From positions 1 through 47,353 of the forward strand of contig NZ_QZWH01000067.1 in NCBI RefSeq assembly GCF_003601925.1: a DNA stretch of 47,353 nucleotides, given 5' to 3'. Made by a program: the position numbers and the translations under genes. The stretch's first letter is position 1. Every line of letters starts with the position of its first letter. Shown in pieces: positions 11,952-24,637 of this stretch. Below the pieces are notes generated by a model that saw only the letters and a list, made by a program, of their open reading frames with translations, did not search any database and was not told where the DNA came from. The stretch comes from Buttiauxella izardii. Its GTDB lineage: Bacteria > Pseudomonadota > Gammaproteobacteria > Enterobacterales > Enterobacteriaceae.

Positions 11952-11973
11952 TTCTTTGCTCTACGGTAGTAAG

Positions 11974-12001
11974 AAAAAGGCGCCTAACGGCGCCTTTTTT
12001 G
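11974..12001 (+). terminator. rpmE terminator
   Basis: AAAAAGGCGCC (11974-11984) pairs with GGCGCCTTTTT (11989-11999) around TAAC and runs into a T-tract. It should also work for transcripts from the other side. Confidence 0.9.
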
Positions 12002-12014
12002 TATCTATTACTTC

Positions 12015-12139
12015 TATAACCGATAGCATTCGAGTTGCTGGTAGGCGGCAAGGGAACGAATTCCCAGGAGCTTACTAAAGTAAGTGACTGGGGTGAGTGA
12101 GTGCAGCCAACACCCCAGCAGCTTGAAGGATGACGGTTA
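12015..12139. repeat. ERIC element
   Basis: This is a near-complete enterobacterial repetitive intergenic consensus element. The centre carries CCAGGAGCTTAC next to AAGTAAGTGACTGGGG (about 12063-12092), the segment targeted by ERIC typing primers. The ends are GATAGCATTCGAGTTGC and CAGCTTGAAGGATGACGG. It sits between rpmE and the metJ stop, where E. coli has yiiX. Confidence 0.88.
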
Positions 12140-12142
12140 GAG

Positions 12143-12460
12143 TTAATATTCCCAGGTCTCTGGATCAATCCCCAGCTCGCGCATAATCACTTTCGCCGCT
12201 TCAGGAATTTCATCACTACGTTCTTTGCGCAGGTCTGCATCGTTTGGCAACGGTTGACCAGTAAACGCATGCAGGAATGCCTCACACAGCAGCTCACTGT
12301 TGGTTGCGTGACGCAGGTTATTCACCTGGCGACGGGTACGCTCATCGGTGAGGATTTTTAACACCTTCAGAGGAATGGACACCGTAATTTTCTTTACTTG
12401 CTCACTCTTCTTCCCGTGCTCAGCGTAAGGGCTGATATATTCGCCGCTCCATTCAGCCAT
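12143..12460 (-). CDS. metJ: Methionine repressor MetJ
   Basis: MetJ is the S-adenosylmethionine-dependent repressor of methionine biosynthesis. It binds tandem 8-bp metboxes as a ribbon-helix-helix dimer. The 105 residues match E. coli MetJ almost perfectly, including the DNA-contacting beta strand KKITVSI at 23-29. It is divergent from metBL, and metboxes lie in the shared intergenic region (12632-12663), so it probably regulates both itself and metBL. An ERIC element lies a few bases past its stop. Confidence 0.98.
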   Translation of the reverse strand: MAEWSGEYISPYAEHGKKSEQVKKITVSIPLKVLKILTDERTRRQVNNLRHATNSELLCEAFLHAFTGQPLPNDADLRKERSDEIPEAAKVIMRELGIDPETWEY

Positions 12461-12631
12461 GAGTTACTTAATCCTCTTATCAATGTATATGTGCTTTCAT
12501 CGGACAAATCACGATTTCGGCGATTATCTGTTGCGTAGTGTACAGCGTTTATTGATTCGCGGTCTGCGACGCTATCACCCTAAAGCGTATAATTTTAACG
12601 GCTATTGCGTGTTTGCTCAATCTATACGCAA

Positions 12632-12663
12632 AGAAGTTTAGATGTCCAGATGTATTGACGGCT
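12632..12663 (+). promoter_or_regulatory. Four tandem metboxes (MetJ operator of metBL/metJ)
   Basis: Four adjacent octamers, AGAAGTTT, AGATGTCC, AGATGTAT and TGACGGCT, each match the metbox consensus AGACGTCT at 6 of 8 positions in strict 8-bp register. They lie about 60 bases before metB. Confidence 0.85.
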
Positions 12664-12723
12664 AACTCGGCAATGTTTACTCTGGTGCCTGACCTTTATT
12701 CGACCAGCAAGGATTCGAGAGCC

Positions 12724-13884
12724 ATGACGCGCAAACAGGCAACTATCGCAGTACGTAGCGGTTTGAACGATGACGAGCAATACGGCTGCGTTGTCCCACC
12801 TATCCATCTCTCCAGCACTTATAATTTCACCGGATTTAACGAACCGCGTGCGCATGACTATTCGCGCCGTGGCAATCCTACGCGTGATGTCGTACAGCGC
12901 GCACTGGCGGAACTGGAAGGCGGAGCGGGCGCGGTGCTGACGAATACCGGCATGTCAGCCATCCATCTGGTCACGACTGTTTACCTGAAACCAGGCGACC
13001 TGCTGGTGGCTCCGCACGACTGTTACGGCGGCAGTTACCGTCTGTTTGATAGCCTGGCAAAACGCGGCGCGTATCGCGTTTTATTTGTTGATCAAGGTAA
13101 TGAAGCAGCCCTGGCGGCGGCGTTGGCCGAAAAACCGAAACTGGTGCTGGTCGAAAGCCCAAGTAATCCCTTGTTACGCGTGGTAGATATTGCGAAAATC
13201 TGCGCCGCAGCGCGTGAAGCTGGGGCAATCAGCGTAGTGGATAACACCTTCCTCAGCCCGGCGTTGCAAAACCCGCTGGCCCTGGGTGCAGATCTCGTTC
13301 TGCACTCTTGTACTAAATACCTGAACGGTCACTCCGATGTGGTTGCCGGTGTGGTGATTGCGAAAGAGGCGGAAACCGTCACGGAGCTTGCCTGGTGGGC
13401 AAATAATATTGGCGTCACCGGCGGTGCTTTCGATAGCTACTTGTTGCTGCGCGGCCTGCGGACACTTTCACCGCGTATGGAAGTCGCACAACGCAACGCC
13501 CAGGCGATTGTTGATTTCCTGCAAACGCAACCGCTGGTGAAAAAGCTGTATCATCCTTCGCTGCCTGAAAACCAGGGCCATGAAATTGCGGCTCGTCAGC
13601 AAAAAGGTTTTGGCGCGATGCTGAGTTTTGAATTTAATGGTGACGAGCAAAAATTGCGTCGTTTCCTGAGTAGCCTGACTCTCTTCACACTGGCGGAATC
13701 GCTGGGTGGAGTAGAAAGTTTGATTTCACACGCGGCGACGATGACCCATGCGGGCATGGCACCAGAAGCGCGTGCGGCGGCGGGGATTTCAGAAACCTTG
13801 TTGCGTATTTCGACTGGCATTGAAGATAGCGAAGATTTAATTGCTGACCTGGAAAATGCCTTCCGGGTTGCAGCCGAGGGGTAA
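12724..13884 (+). CDS. metB: Cystathionine gamma-synthase
   Basis: MetB joins O-succinylhomoserine and cysteine to give cystathionine, the first step of the transsulfuration route to methionine. The start at 12724 gives 386 residues, the E. coli length; an in-frame reading from 12613 crosses the metboxes and is rejected. It is a fold-type I PLP enzyme with the cofactor lysine at 198 in HSCTKYLNG. It is the first gene of the metBL operon, with metL starting 2 bases after the stop. Repression by MetJ is expected from the upstream metboxes. Confidence 0.97.
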   Translation: MTRKQATIAVRSGLNDDEQYGCVVPPIHLSSTYNFTGFNEPRAHDYSRRGNPTRDVVQRALAELEGGAGAVLTNTGMSAIHLVTTVYLKPGDLLVAPHDCYGGSYRLFDSLAKRGAYRVLFVDQGNEAALAAALAEKPKLVLVESPSNPLLRVVDIAKICAAAREAGAISVVDNTFLSPALQNPLALGADLVLHSCTKYLNGHSDVVAGVVIAKEAETVTELAWWANNIGVTGGAFDSYLLLRGLRTLSPRMEVAQRNAQAIVDFLQTQPLVKKLYHPSLPENQGHEIAARQQKGFGAMLSFEFNGDEQKLRRFLSSLTLFTLAESLGGVESLISHAATMTHAGMAPEARAAAGISETLLRISTGIEDSEDLIADLENAFRVAAEG

Positions 13885-13886
13885 GC

Positions 13887-16319
13887 ATGAGTGTTTCAGC
13901 ACCAACAGGGGCGTCGGGTCGTCAACTGCACAAATTTGGTGGCAGTAGTCTGGCAGATGTGAAGTGTTACCTGCGCGTTGCAGGGATCATGGCCGAGTAT
14001 TCTAAGCCTGGCGACATGATGGTGGTTTCCGCCGCCGGTAGCACAACTAACCAGTTGATTAACTGGTTGAAATTGAGCCAAAGCGATCGTCTTTCTGCTC
14101 ATCAGGTTCAACAGGCATTACGTCGTTACCAGAGCGAGCTGATTAGCGGCCTGGTGGCTCCTGATGTTGCTGATAACTTAATCGGCCAGTTTATTCATGA
14201 CCTTGAGCGTCTGGCCGGTTTGCTTGACGGCAAAATGAGTGACGCGGTGTATGCCGAAGTCGTCGGTCATGGTGAAATTTGGTCTGCTCGCCTGATGTCT
14301 GCGGTGTTGAATGATTTAGGACATCCCGCAGCCTGGCTTGATGCGCGTGAATTTATGCGTGCTGAACGCGCAGCGCAACCGCAAGTTAATGAAGGTTTAT
14401 CCTGGCCGCTGCTGCAAGAATTGATGGCGCAGCATCCGCACAAACGCCTCGTCGTTACTGGCTTTATCTGCCGTAACGATGCGGGTGAAACCGTGCTGCT
14501 TGGCCGTAACGGTTCTGACTATTCTGCAACACAGATTGGCGCACTGGCGGGCGTTTCCCGCGTCACCATCTGGAGCGACGTTGCCGGGGTTTACAGCGCT
14601 GACCCGCGTAAAGTGAAAGATGCGTGTTTGCTGCCTTTGCTGCGTCTTGATGAAGCCAGCGAACTGGCGCGTCTTGCGGCACCTGTGCTCCATGCCCGTA
14701 CTTTGCAGCCAGTTTCCGGTAGCGACATTGACCTGCAATTACGCTGTAGCTACTCACCAGAACAAGGCTCAACACGCATTGAGCGCGTGCTGGCTTCTGG
14801 CACCGGTGCTCGTATCGTGACCAGCCACGACGATGTTTGCCTGATTGAACTCGACGTTTCCCCGCAGCAAGATTTCAAACTGGCGCATAAAGAACTGGAT
14901 ACGTTTTTAAACCGCGCCCAGATTCGCCCGTTGTCGATTGGTGTTCATCCTGACCGCAACCTGCTCCAGCTTTGTTACACCTCCGAAGTGGCGGGCAGCG
15001 TGCTGCAAACGCTTGAGCGCTCTGGCCTGCCGGGCGAATTGCGTCTGCGCGAAGGTTTGGCGCTGGTGGCGATGGTCGGTGCGGGCGTTTGCCGTAACCC
15101 ACTGCACAGCCACCGTTTCTGGCAGCAGCTGAAAGATCAGCCAGTCGAATTTATCTGGCAGTCAGAAGACGGCATTAGCCTGGTGGCGGTGTTGCGCGTT
15201 GGCCCAACCGAAAACCTCATCAAAGGCCTGCATAAATCCCTGTTCCGTGCTGAAAAACGCATCGGCCTGGTTCTGTTCGGTAAAGGTAATATTGGCTCGC
15301 GTTGGCTGGAGTTGTTTGCCCGTGAACAAGAAACCCTTTCAGCTCGCACCGGCTTTGAATTCGTTCTGGCGGGTGTGGTGGATAGCAGCCGCAGCTTGCT
15401 GAATTACGAAGGCCTGGACGCCAGCCGCGCCCTCGCTTTCTTCAATGATGAAGCCGTCCAGCAAGATGAAGAATCGCTATTCCAGTGGATGCGTGCGCAT
15501 CCTTATGATGATTTAGTGGTTCTGGATGTGACCGCGAGCGAGCAACTGGCCGATCAGTATCTTGATTTTGCCAGCCATGGTTTCCACGTCATCAGCGCGA
15601 ACAAAGTGGCGGGTGCCAGCAATAGCCAGAAGTACCGTGAAATCCGTAATGCTTTTACCAAGACGGGCCGTCACTGGCTTTACAACGCCACTGTGGGTGC
15701 CGGTTTGCCGGTCAACCACACCGTGCGAGACTTGCGTGAAAGCGGCGATTCCATTCTGGCTATCAGCGGTATTTTCTCTGGCACACTTTCCTGGTTGTTC
15801 CTGCAATTCGACGGCACCGTGCCGTTTACCGATTTAGTTGATCAGGCCTGGCAGCAAGGGCTGACTGAACCCGATCCACGCGTCGATCTCTCCGGGAAAG
15901 ATGTGATGCGCAAGTTGGTGATTCTGGCTCGCGAGGCGGGTTATGACATCGAACCGGATCAGGTGCGTGTCGAGTCGCTGGTCACCAATGGCAGTGAAAC
16001 CGGTTCAATTGACCATTTCTTTGAAAATGGCGATGAGTTGAATGAGCAAATGCTTCAGCGTTTTGAAGCCGCTCAGGAAATGGGTCTGGTTCTGCGTTAC
16101 GTGGCACGTTTCGATGCAAACGGTAAAGCGCGTGTTGGCGTGGAAGCGGTGCGTCTTGAGCATCCTCTGGCATCGTTGCTGCCATGCGATAACGTGTTTG
16201 CTATCGAAAGCCGTTGGTATCGCGATAACCCGCTGGTGATTCGTGGGCCGGGCGCCGGGCGCGATGTCACAGCCGGTGCAATTCAGTCGGATCTCAACCG
16301 TTTAGCGCAGTTGCTGTAA
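13887..16319 (+). CDS. metL: Bifunctional aspartokinase II / homoserine dehydrogenase II
   Basis: MetL catalyses two steps of the aspartate pathway: aspartate to aspartyl phosphate, and aspartate semialdehyde to homoserine. It has 810 residues, as in E. coli. The N-terminal kinase begins with KFGGSSLAD at 16-24, ACT-like regulatory segments follow at about 300-450, and the dehydrogenase half starts near residue 460 with the NADP-binding VLFGKGNIGSRW. It is translationally linked to metB (2-base gap) and repressed by methionine through MetJ. Confidence 0.97.
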   Translation: MSVSAPTGASGRQLHKFGGSSLADVKCYLRVAGIMAEYSKPGDMMVVSAAGSTTNQLINWLKLSQSDRLSAHQVQQALRRYQSELISGLVAPDVADNLIGQFIHDLERLAGLLDGKMSDAVYAEVVGHGEIWSARLMSAVLNDLGHPAAWLDAREFMRAERAAQPQVNEGLSWPLLQELMAQHPHKRLVVTGFICRNDAGETVLLGRNGSDYSATQIGALAGVSRVTIWSDVAGVYSADPRKVKDACLLPLLRLDEASELARLAAPVLHARTLQPVSGSDIDLQLRCSYSPEQGSTRIERVLASGTGARIVTSHDDVCLIELDVSPQQDFKLAHKELDTFLNRAQIRPLSIGVHPDRNLLQLCYTSEVAGSVLQTLERSGLPGELRLREGLALVAMVGAGVCRNPLHSHRFWQQLKDQPVEFIWQSEDGISLVAVLRVGPTENLIKGLHKSLFRAEKRIGLVLFGKGNIGSRWLELFAREQETLSARTGFEFVLAGVVDSSRSLLNYEGLDASRALAFFNDEAVQQDEESLFQWMRAHPYDDLVVLDVTASEQLADQYLDFASHGFHVISANKVAGASNSQKYREIRNAFTKTGRHWLYNATVGAGLPVNHTVRDLRESGDSILAISGIFSGTLSWLFLQFDGTVPFTDLVDQAWQQGLTEPDPRVDLSGKDVMRKLVILAREAGYDIEPDQVRVESLVTNGSETGSIDHFFENGDELNEQMLQRFEAAQEMGLVLRYVARFDANGKARVGVEAVRLEHPLASLLPCDNVFAIESRWYRDNPLVIRGPGAGRDVTAGAIQSDLNRLAQLL

Positions 16320-16346
16320 TTTCTCTAAACCCCATCTCTGCATTCT

Positions 16347-16379
16347 CCCTCTCCCTGAGGGAGAGGGCCGGGGTGAGGG
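16347..16379. repeat. Intergenic palindromic repeat between metL and metF
   Basis: CCCTCTCCC (16347-16355) pairs perfectly with GGGAGAGGG (16359-16367) around TGA, followed by CCGGGGTGAGGG. The same family occurs at 298-325 and 37852-37922. As a stable hairpin it may also end metBL transcripts. Confidence 0.7.
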
Positions 16380-16484
16380 TTCTTCTTCATATCCTCCCAT
16401 CATGAATAAAATTCAACTTGAGTGAGAATTCCTCATTTCTTGTGTTGAATTTTCAGTTGACGACGTCATGATTTTCCTTCATCT

Positions 16485-16516
16485 TGCTATCTGGACGTCT
16501 AAACGTCTGGATGTAG
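16485..16516 (+). promoter_or_regulatory. Metboxes upstream of metF
   Basis: GGACGTCT (16493-16500) and AAACGTCT (16501-16508) each match the metbox consensus at 7 of 8 positions in tandem. Weaker octamers flank them at 16485 and 16509. A further TGACGACGTCA palindrome-like stretch lies near 16458. Repression of metF by MetJ is expected. Confidence 0.85.
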
Positions 16517-16553
16517 TAAAACACAACACCACATAATAAAATGCGATTGATGA

Positions 16554-17453
<900 letters not shown>

Positions 17454-17459
17454 TTCAGA

Positions 17460-17484
17460 AAATGGCCCGCAAGGGCCATAATTT
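17460..17484 (+). terminator. metF terminator
   Basis: ATGGCCC (17462-17468) pairs with GGGCCAT (17473-17479) around GCAA, followed by a short AATTT. The T-tract is weak. Confidence 0.65.
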
Positions 17485-17603
17485 CCCCGCAGTTCAGTCA
17501 CTTCTCCTTGCAATTATCCCCTTATTTTAAATGGTTATTTAGTAAAATTTACGCCGCTATCAACGTTTCTACACAAAACCTTTGTTACCTTGCTTAAAGA
17601 CCG

Positions 17604-17640
17604 GAAGGAAATAACTATCAAATCTGTAGTTTTTTTCATC
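17604..17640 (+). promoter_or_regulatory. Possible OxyR site upstream of katG
   Basis: CTAT at 17615 and GTAG at 17626 sit exactly seven bases apart, as expected for the inner elements of the ATAG-n7-CTAT-n7-ATAG-n7-CTAT OxyR pattern. The outer elements match poorly. OxyR activates katG in E. coli and oxyR lies in this window, so a site is expected; this placement is tentative. Confidence 0.3.
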
Positions 17641-17677
17641 TATAACTTATCTGCAGAGCTGTATATCCTGGTATTAA

Positions 17678-19888
<2,211 letters not shown>

Positions 19889-19900
19889 TAGATAAGGGTT

Positions 19901-19982
19901 TTGTAGGGTGGATAAGCCGCAGGCGTCATCCACCGTGAATGCTAATTTTGCCGGATGACGCTATCGATTATCCGATCTACGA
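19901..19982. repeat. REP/BIME-type palindromic repeat after katG
   Basis: GGTGGAT (19907-19913) pairs with ATCCACC (19928-19934), with an inner GCC/GGC stem. A second REP-like unit with GCCGGATGACG and its partial complement follows at about 19950-19975. E. coli has yijE and yijF between katG and gldA; here only these repeats and a terminator remain. Confidence 0.7.
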
Positions 19983-20003
19983 AAAACCCTGCTCAGCAGT
20001 CTC

Positions 20004-20031
20004 AAATCCCCGCAAACGCGGGGATTTTTTT
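20004..20031. terminator. Bidirectional terminator between katG and gldA
   Basis: AAATCCCCGC (20004-20013) pairs perfectly with GCGGGGATTT (20018-20027) around AAAC, followed by a T-run on the plus strand and an AAA start (T-run on the minus strand). Both convergent genes end here. Confidence 0.9.
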
Positions 20032-20038
20032 ATCGGTA

Positions 20039-21142
20039 TTATTCCCACTCTTGCAAGAAACGTTGCCCGTACTGGTCGGCGACCAGCAGTGCCGCGTAAA
20101 CCTGATTCGGAGTGGCACCGCCCGGCATGTTGTGAATAGTTTCACCTTCCGCACAAGACGCCTGCGCCACGATGCGCATTTTTTCCTGAACATCCTGTTT
20201 GATATCCAGTTGCGCCAGAGTTATCGGCAAGCCGACGGAGTGGCAAAGTGCTGCAACCGTTTCAATCTCCTCTACCGGCGCGTTTTCCAGCACCAGTTGC
20301 GTCAGCGTACCGAAAGCGACTTTTTCGCCGTGATAGAAATGGTGTGCGTCTGGAATTGCCGTCAGACCGTTATGCACCGCATGGGCTGCGGCCAGACCAC
20401 CACTTTCAAAGCCGACGCCGCTCAGATAAGTGTTGGCTTCAATCACGCGTTCCAGGGCAGGCGTCACGACATGTAATTCAGCCGCCAGCATCGCTTTTTC
20501 GCCTTCTTGCAGCAGCGTGTTGTAGCAAAGTTCGGCCAGCGCAAGCGCCGCCTGAGTACACTTACCGCCCGCCATCGTGGTGGCACCGCTGCGTGAGCAG
20601 GCGCGAGCCTCAAACCAGGTTGCCAGCGCATCGCCGATGCCCGCTGCTAACAAACGTGCCGGTGCATTCGCCACGATTTGAGTATCAACAATCACCATAT
20701 TCGGGTTGTTCGGCAGCATCAGGTAGCGGTCAAACTCGCCTTCGTCGGTATAAATCACGGACAATGCGCTGCACGGTGCATCGGTCGAAGCAATCGTCGG
20801 CGCAATGGCAACAGGCACGCCCATAAAATGGGCCAGCGCTTTGGCGGTATCGAGCGTTTTACCGCCGCCAATACCGAGCACTGCGCCGCATCGTGCTTTC
20901 TCGGCAACGCCTCGTAAGCGGTCAATTTCATTTTGCGAACATTCGCCGCCAAACGCGACAATTTCCAGCGCCAGTCCAGCATCTTTGAAGCTTTTTTCCA
21001 GCGCTGATTCGGCAAACCCTAAGACAAATTTATCCCCGACAACCAGCCAGCGTTCGGCCATAGGTTTGAGATAAACACCCAGACGAGTGATGGCATCAGC
21101 GCCCTGAATGTACTTACTCGGTGATTGAATAATGCAGTCCAT
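20039..21142 (-). CDS. gldA: NAD-dependent glycerol dehydrogenase
   Basis: GldA is an iron/zinc-type alcohol dehydrogenase that interconverts glycerol and dihydroxyacetone; it also reduces hydroxyacetone to 1,2-propanediol. The 367 residues match E. coli. The metal ligands are Asp171, His254 and His271 and the nucleotide loop is GGGKTLD (92-98). It is last in the ptsA-fsaB-gldA operon, 12 bases after fsaB. In the pathway suggested for this locus it would reduce the hydroxyacetone released by FsaB, recycling NADH. Confidence 0.97.
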   Translation of the reverse strand: MDCIIQSPSKYIQGADAITRLGVYLKPMAERWLVVGDKFVLGFAESALEKSFKDAGLALEIVAFGGECSQNEIDRLRGVAEKARCGAVLGIGGGKTLDTAKALAHFMGVPVAIAPTIASTDAPCSALSVIYTDEGEFDRYLMLPNNPNMVIVDTQIVANAPARLLAAGIGDALATWFEARACSRSGATTMAGGKCTQAALALAELCYNTLLQEGEKAMLAAELHVVTPALERVIEANTYLSGVGFESGGLAAAHAVHNGLTAIPDAHHFYHGEKVAFGTLTQLVLENAPVEEIETVAALCHSVGLPITLAQLDIKQDVQEKMRIVAQASCAEGETIHNMPGGATPNQVYAALLVADQYGQRFLQEWE

Positions 21143-21154
21143 ACTTTATTTCCC

Positions 21155-21817
21155 TCACAAGTTGATATGACCAAACGCGATAGTCCAGTCTTGCTCAAAC
21201 TTCTCTATAGCCGACTCTACCGCAGGGGTATTGAGCATTTGTTGCGCTACATCTAAGGGAAGAGTGATCGCTTCGCAGCCTGCTAACAAACAGTCCAGCG
21301 CCTGGCGTGGAGTTTTGAAACTGGCGGCCAGCACTTTGCTGGCGGGCGCATGCAGTTCAAGCAGGGTTTGTAATTCCTGAACCATACGAATGCCATCTCC
21401 GCCCTGGGCATCGACACGGTTGACGTACGGCGCAACATATTTCGCCCCCGCCAGCGCGGCCAACAATCCTTGAGATGCGCTGTACACGGCGGTGCCAAGC
21501 GTCGTGATGCCTTCTTTTTTCAGCAGTTTTATGGCGGCTAAGCCTTCCGCCGTGACCGGGATTTTCACCACAATTCCAGGGATGGTATTGCTCAGCCGTT
21601 TGGCTTCATCCACCATTCCCTGGGCATCGCGGCTCATGGTTTGGGCAAACAAAATGCCTTCTGCGCCGATGGCTTTTTGCAATCGCGGCAGCACATCCCA
21701 GATGGATTCTTTACTGGCGGCCACAATACTTGGGTTAGTGGTGACCCCGGCGATGGGGAAAATACGCGCCAGGCGCTCTACTTCCGCCACATTGGCGGTA
21801 TCCAGATACAGTTCCAT
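21155..21817 (-). CDS. fsaB: Fructose-6-phosphate aldolase FsaB (TalC)
   Basis: FsaB is a class I aldolase of the transaldolase family that cleaves fructose 6-phosphate, or its 1-deoxy analogue, to glyceraldehyde 3-phosphate plus dihydroxyacetone or hydroxyacetone. It has 220 residues, as in E. coli TalC. The Schiff-base lysine is Lys85 in VVKIPVT. The short length and lack of transaldolase extensions mark it as Fsa and not TalA/B. It lies between ptsA and gldA with gaps of 11 and 12 bases, so it is cotranscribed with both. Confidence 0.96.
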   Translation of the reverse strand: MELYLDTANVAEVERLARIFPIAGVTTNPSIVAASKESIWDVLPRLQKAIGAEGILFAQTMSRDAQGMVDEAKRLSNTIPGIVVKIPVTAEGLAAIKLLKKEGITTLGTAVYSASQGLLAALAGAKYVAPYVNRVDAQGGDGIRMVQELQTLLELHAPASKVLAASFKTPRQALDCLLAGCEAITLPLDVAQQMLNTPAVESAIEKFEQDWTIAFGHINL

Positions 21818-21828
21818 ATTGTGCCCCC

Positions 21829-24330
21829 TTAAAGTTCTAGTTCGTGTTGCAACAGGCTGGCAATAGCCTCGGCAGAGGTGGCGTTAACCAGTGCGTTGCG
21901 GAATTCTTCATGCATGATGCGGCGCGCCAGGCGGGAGAAAATACGCATATGCTGGTCGCCTGCGGCATGCTTATTGAGCGTCAGCATGATGATGAATTGC
22001 GCTTCGTCATCGCCCCATTTAACGGGCGCGGGTAGCCGTGCCACGCTAATAGTCGATTGTTCGATATGTTCTGATTTGCTGTGTGGAATGGCGAAACTGA
22101 AACCCAGCCCCGTAGAGAACACGGCTTCCCGCGCCCACAAATCTGCTTCCAGCTTACGGGGATAACGGCAGCGTCCGGCGAGCAGCAGGTTATCGGTCAT
22201 CCCTTTAATCACTTCTTCTTTGCTGCGCCAGTCATTTTCAAGCGAGATACATTGCGTCGTGATAAGCGGCGCATCCTGCTGCGTCATGCGGAACTGGGCC
22301 AGCAAATGTTCGACTTCCAGAGAAGTCCGGCAAGCCATCGCCTGATTGAGTAACTGGCGGCAGGCACGGCTGTCGAGCTGCGCCAGGCGTGCTTTTGTTG
22401 CTGGAATGGACGGCGCGCTCATACTGATTTCATCCAACCCTAAACCGACCATTAGCGGCAGAACCGAGCCTTTCGCCCCCAATTCACCGCATAGACCAAT
22501 CCATTTCCCCTGACGATGTACGGCTTGCACCGCGAAATCCAGCGCACGCAGGAAAGCGGGGTTCAGGCTGTTGTAATGGCGAGTGACCTTCGCATTATCA
22601 CGGTCAACCGCCAGCAGATACTGCGTTAAGTCGTTGCTGCCAATGCTAAAGAAATCAATCTCTTCACAGCACTGGTCGATGATAAACATCACTGATGGCA
22701 CTTCCAGCATGATGCCCAACGGGATTTTTTCATCAAAGGGGATATGTTCACTGCGTAACGATTGTTTCACTTCCGCGAGTTGATCTTTCACCCACAAGAT
22801 TTCTTCCATTGATGAGATCATCGGGATCATGATTTTCAACGATCCGTGCGCGGAGGCGCGCAAAATGGATCGTAACTGGCTGTGGAAAAGGGCCAGATAT
22901 TCCTGATAAATACGCACGGCGCGGTAGCCCAGGAACGGGTTGTTCTCCGCTGGAATATTCAGGTAATCCACCGGTTTATCACCGCCGATATCAATGGTGC
23001 GCACAATTATGCTGCGCCCGTTTGCCCCTTCCAGCGCCTGGCAATAAATGTTGTAAAGCTCATCTTCGGACGGCGCATGAGCGCGGTCCATGTAAAGCAT
23101 TTCAGTACGGAAGAGGCCAACAGCCTCCGCGCCGTTATTAAAGGCCGGGGCCGATTCAACACAATGGGCAATGTTTGCGGCGACTTCGAGACGAATGCCA
23201 TCGGCTGTGCGGCCCGGTTGATCCAGCCAGACCTTTTGCTGATTGCGAACCCGTTGCTGCACGTAAGCTTCTTGCTGGTAATAGCGTTTTACCGGCTCGT
23301 TGAGATTTACGACGACAACGCCAAGATCGCCGTCAATCTGCACGGTTTGTTGTAGCCACGGGGAAAGTGCGTCGATATCCACGCCAACGAGCGTGGGAAT
23401 ATTGAATGAACGAGCCAGAATGACCGTGTGGGAAGTGGTTCCGCCGCTTCGTAGCAGCAACCCTTTGAGCAAGGTTTTATCCAGCTCCAGAAACTGACTC
23501 GGGGTGATTTCATCCGCCAGACAAATCGCGGCGTGCTGGAGTTTGCCAGGCGTTGGGAAGCGAGTTTCACCATAAATATGTTGCAGCAACTGGAAGCAAA
23601 CATCCCGAACATCCAGTACCCGTTCTTGCAGATAAACGCTTTCCGACTGGGCAAACTGCGCGCAAAAATGCGCTGCTGTTTTCACTATCGCCGCCGCACA
23701 ACTCATTCCGGCGTGAATGTGTTCCAACAGCAAAGTGCGCAATGAACTATCACTCGCCAGCGAGCGATGCGCCTCAAGAATGGTGCTTGCCGTTCCGTCA
23801 TTCGCCAGCAGCTGTAACTTGATGGTTTTCAGTAACCTATCCAGGCCATTTTCTAGAGCCGCTTGTTCCTCATCAATGCTTCTCCCCGCAGGTAATTCAC
23901 CCAGTTTATTTAAATCGAGGGAGGCCAGTTTAATCAGCGAACCGCTGGCGCTTCCACCACAAACGGGATTAGCACGGAACAGGCTGGGTTGCAGGCGTGA
24001 AAGGGATTCTGGAATGGGGGCAATTTCGCTGCTTTGTGCTTCCGGTAGTGGGGCATCGCAGTGAGGAAACTCGTCTTGCATGAACGCTGAAAGTCTCGCG
24101 AACGCGCTTTCTGCATCATTCCCGGCGATGAGTAACTGGCAGTCATCCCCTTTAAGCGTGCCTGTTCCGATTAGCGACAGGGCACTTTTCGCATCTCCCC
24201 GACGCTCGGTACGCAGGTTATGCCATTCAATTGTCGAGGAAAACTGATTGCACAGTGTTTCAACCAGACTGGCTGGACGAGCATGTACCCCATTAGGTAA
24301 GTCGCAGCGGAAATTTATAACCAGTGCCAT
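21829..24330 (-). CDS. ptsA: Multi-domain PTS protein PtsA (HPr-like, enzyme I and EIIA-Fru)
   Basis: PtsA carries phosphate from PEP to a fructose-type enzyme II. The start at 24330 (MALVINF), after GGGAG, gives 833 residues as in E. coli; a longer reading from 24396 is rejected. An N-terminal HPr-like domain has His16 in NGVHARPAS. Enzyme I follows, with the phospho-accepting His301 in [13 protein letters not shown] and the PEP-binding core ([18 protein letters not shown]). A C-terminal EIIA-Fru domain has His750 in [10 protein letters not shown]. It heads the operon with fsaB and gldA, divergent from frwC, its likely enzyme IIC partner. Confidence 0.96.
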   Translation of the reverse strand: MALVINFRCDLPNGVHARPASLVETLCNQFSSTIEWHNLRTERRGDAKSALSLIGTGTLKGDDCQLLIAGNDAESAFARLSAFMQDEFPHCDAPLPEAQSSEIAPIPESLSRLQPSLFRANPVCGGSASGSLIKLASLDLNKLGELPAGRSIDEEQAALENGLDRLLKTIKLQLLANDGTASTILEAHRSLASDSSLRTLLLEHIHAGMSCAAAIVKTAAHFCAQFAQSESVYLQERVLDVRDVCFQLLQHIYGETRFPTPGKLQHAAICLADEITPSQFLELDKTLLKGLLLRSGGTTSHTVILARSFNIPTLVGVDIDALSPWLQQTVQIDGDLGVVVVNLNEPVKRYYQQEAYVQQRVRNQQKVWLDQPGRTADGIRLEVAANIAHCVESAPAFNNGAEAVGLFRTEMLYMDRAHAPSEDELYNIYCQALEGANGRSIIVRTIDIGGDKPVDYLNIPAENNPFLGYRAVRIYQEYLALFHSQLRSILRASAHGSLKIMIPMISSMEEILWVKDQLAEVKQSLRSEHIPFDEKIPLGIMLEVPSVMFIIDQCCEEIDFFSIGSNDLTQYLLAVDRDNAKVTRHYNSLNPAFLRALDFAVQAVHRQGKWIGLCGELGAKGSVLPLMVGLGLDEISMSAPSIPATKARLAQLDSRACRQLLNQAMACRTSLEVEHLLAQFRMTQQDAPLITTQCISLENDWRSKEEVIKGMTDNLLLAGRCRYPRKLEADLWAREAVFSTGLGFSFAIPHSKSEHIEQSTISVARLPAPVKWGDDEAQFIIMLTLNKHAAGDQHMRIFSRLARRIMHEEFRNALVNATSAEAIASLLQHELEL

Positions 24331-24637
24331 AGGTGTTCTCCCGAACCCACTCAAACAATGGCTACAGAATAAGAGGCCTGCGACATCAGCCGCCACGAGA
24401 CAAAACTGTTAAAAACTGGACAAATGTATTGTCTGTGGTTATTTGCGAGATATCTCACAAAACGTGAAAAAGCAAGTAATGAAACCAGTAATGCTAACTT
24501 TTGAGGCGGATCGCATTTCCCTTCATGTATTACAAAAATCCAGTAAATGGCGTTTTTGTCCACTGTCTGCCGCCGCCTGGATTGCCTATTGTGTCCACAA
24601 TATTTTGGACATGCGCCGCTAAGGCCGGGAGTGCTTT
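24331..24637. promoter_or_regulatory. Divergent ptsA / frwC control region
   Basis: This 307-base stretch drives both operons of the locus. It holds a strong CRP site (24444-24459), a GACAA-n5-TTGTC palindrome (24419-24433), and four copies of the hexamer TGTCCA or its complement: 24417-24422, 24557-24562, 24592-24597 and 24606-24611. The last two form an inverted repeat with an 8-base spacer, about 30 bases before frwC. I saw no small gene. The repeated hexamer is a candidate binding site for a local regulator such as YijO. Confidence 0.55.
24444..24459. promoter_or_regulatory. CRP site between ptsA and frwC
   Basis: TGCGAgatatcTCACA matches the CRP consensus at 9 of 10 positions and is symmetrical over 18 bases. 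Its central position could serve both divergent operons, fitting catabolite control of a PTS-linked sugar pathway. Confidence 0.7.

Noticed and set aside
12613-12723. Longer in-frame start for metB
   Set aside because: The extension would translate the metboxes; the ATG at 12724 matches E. coli MetB.
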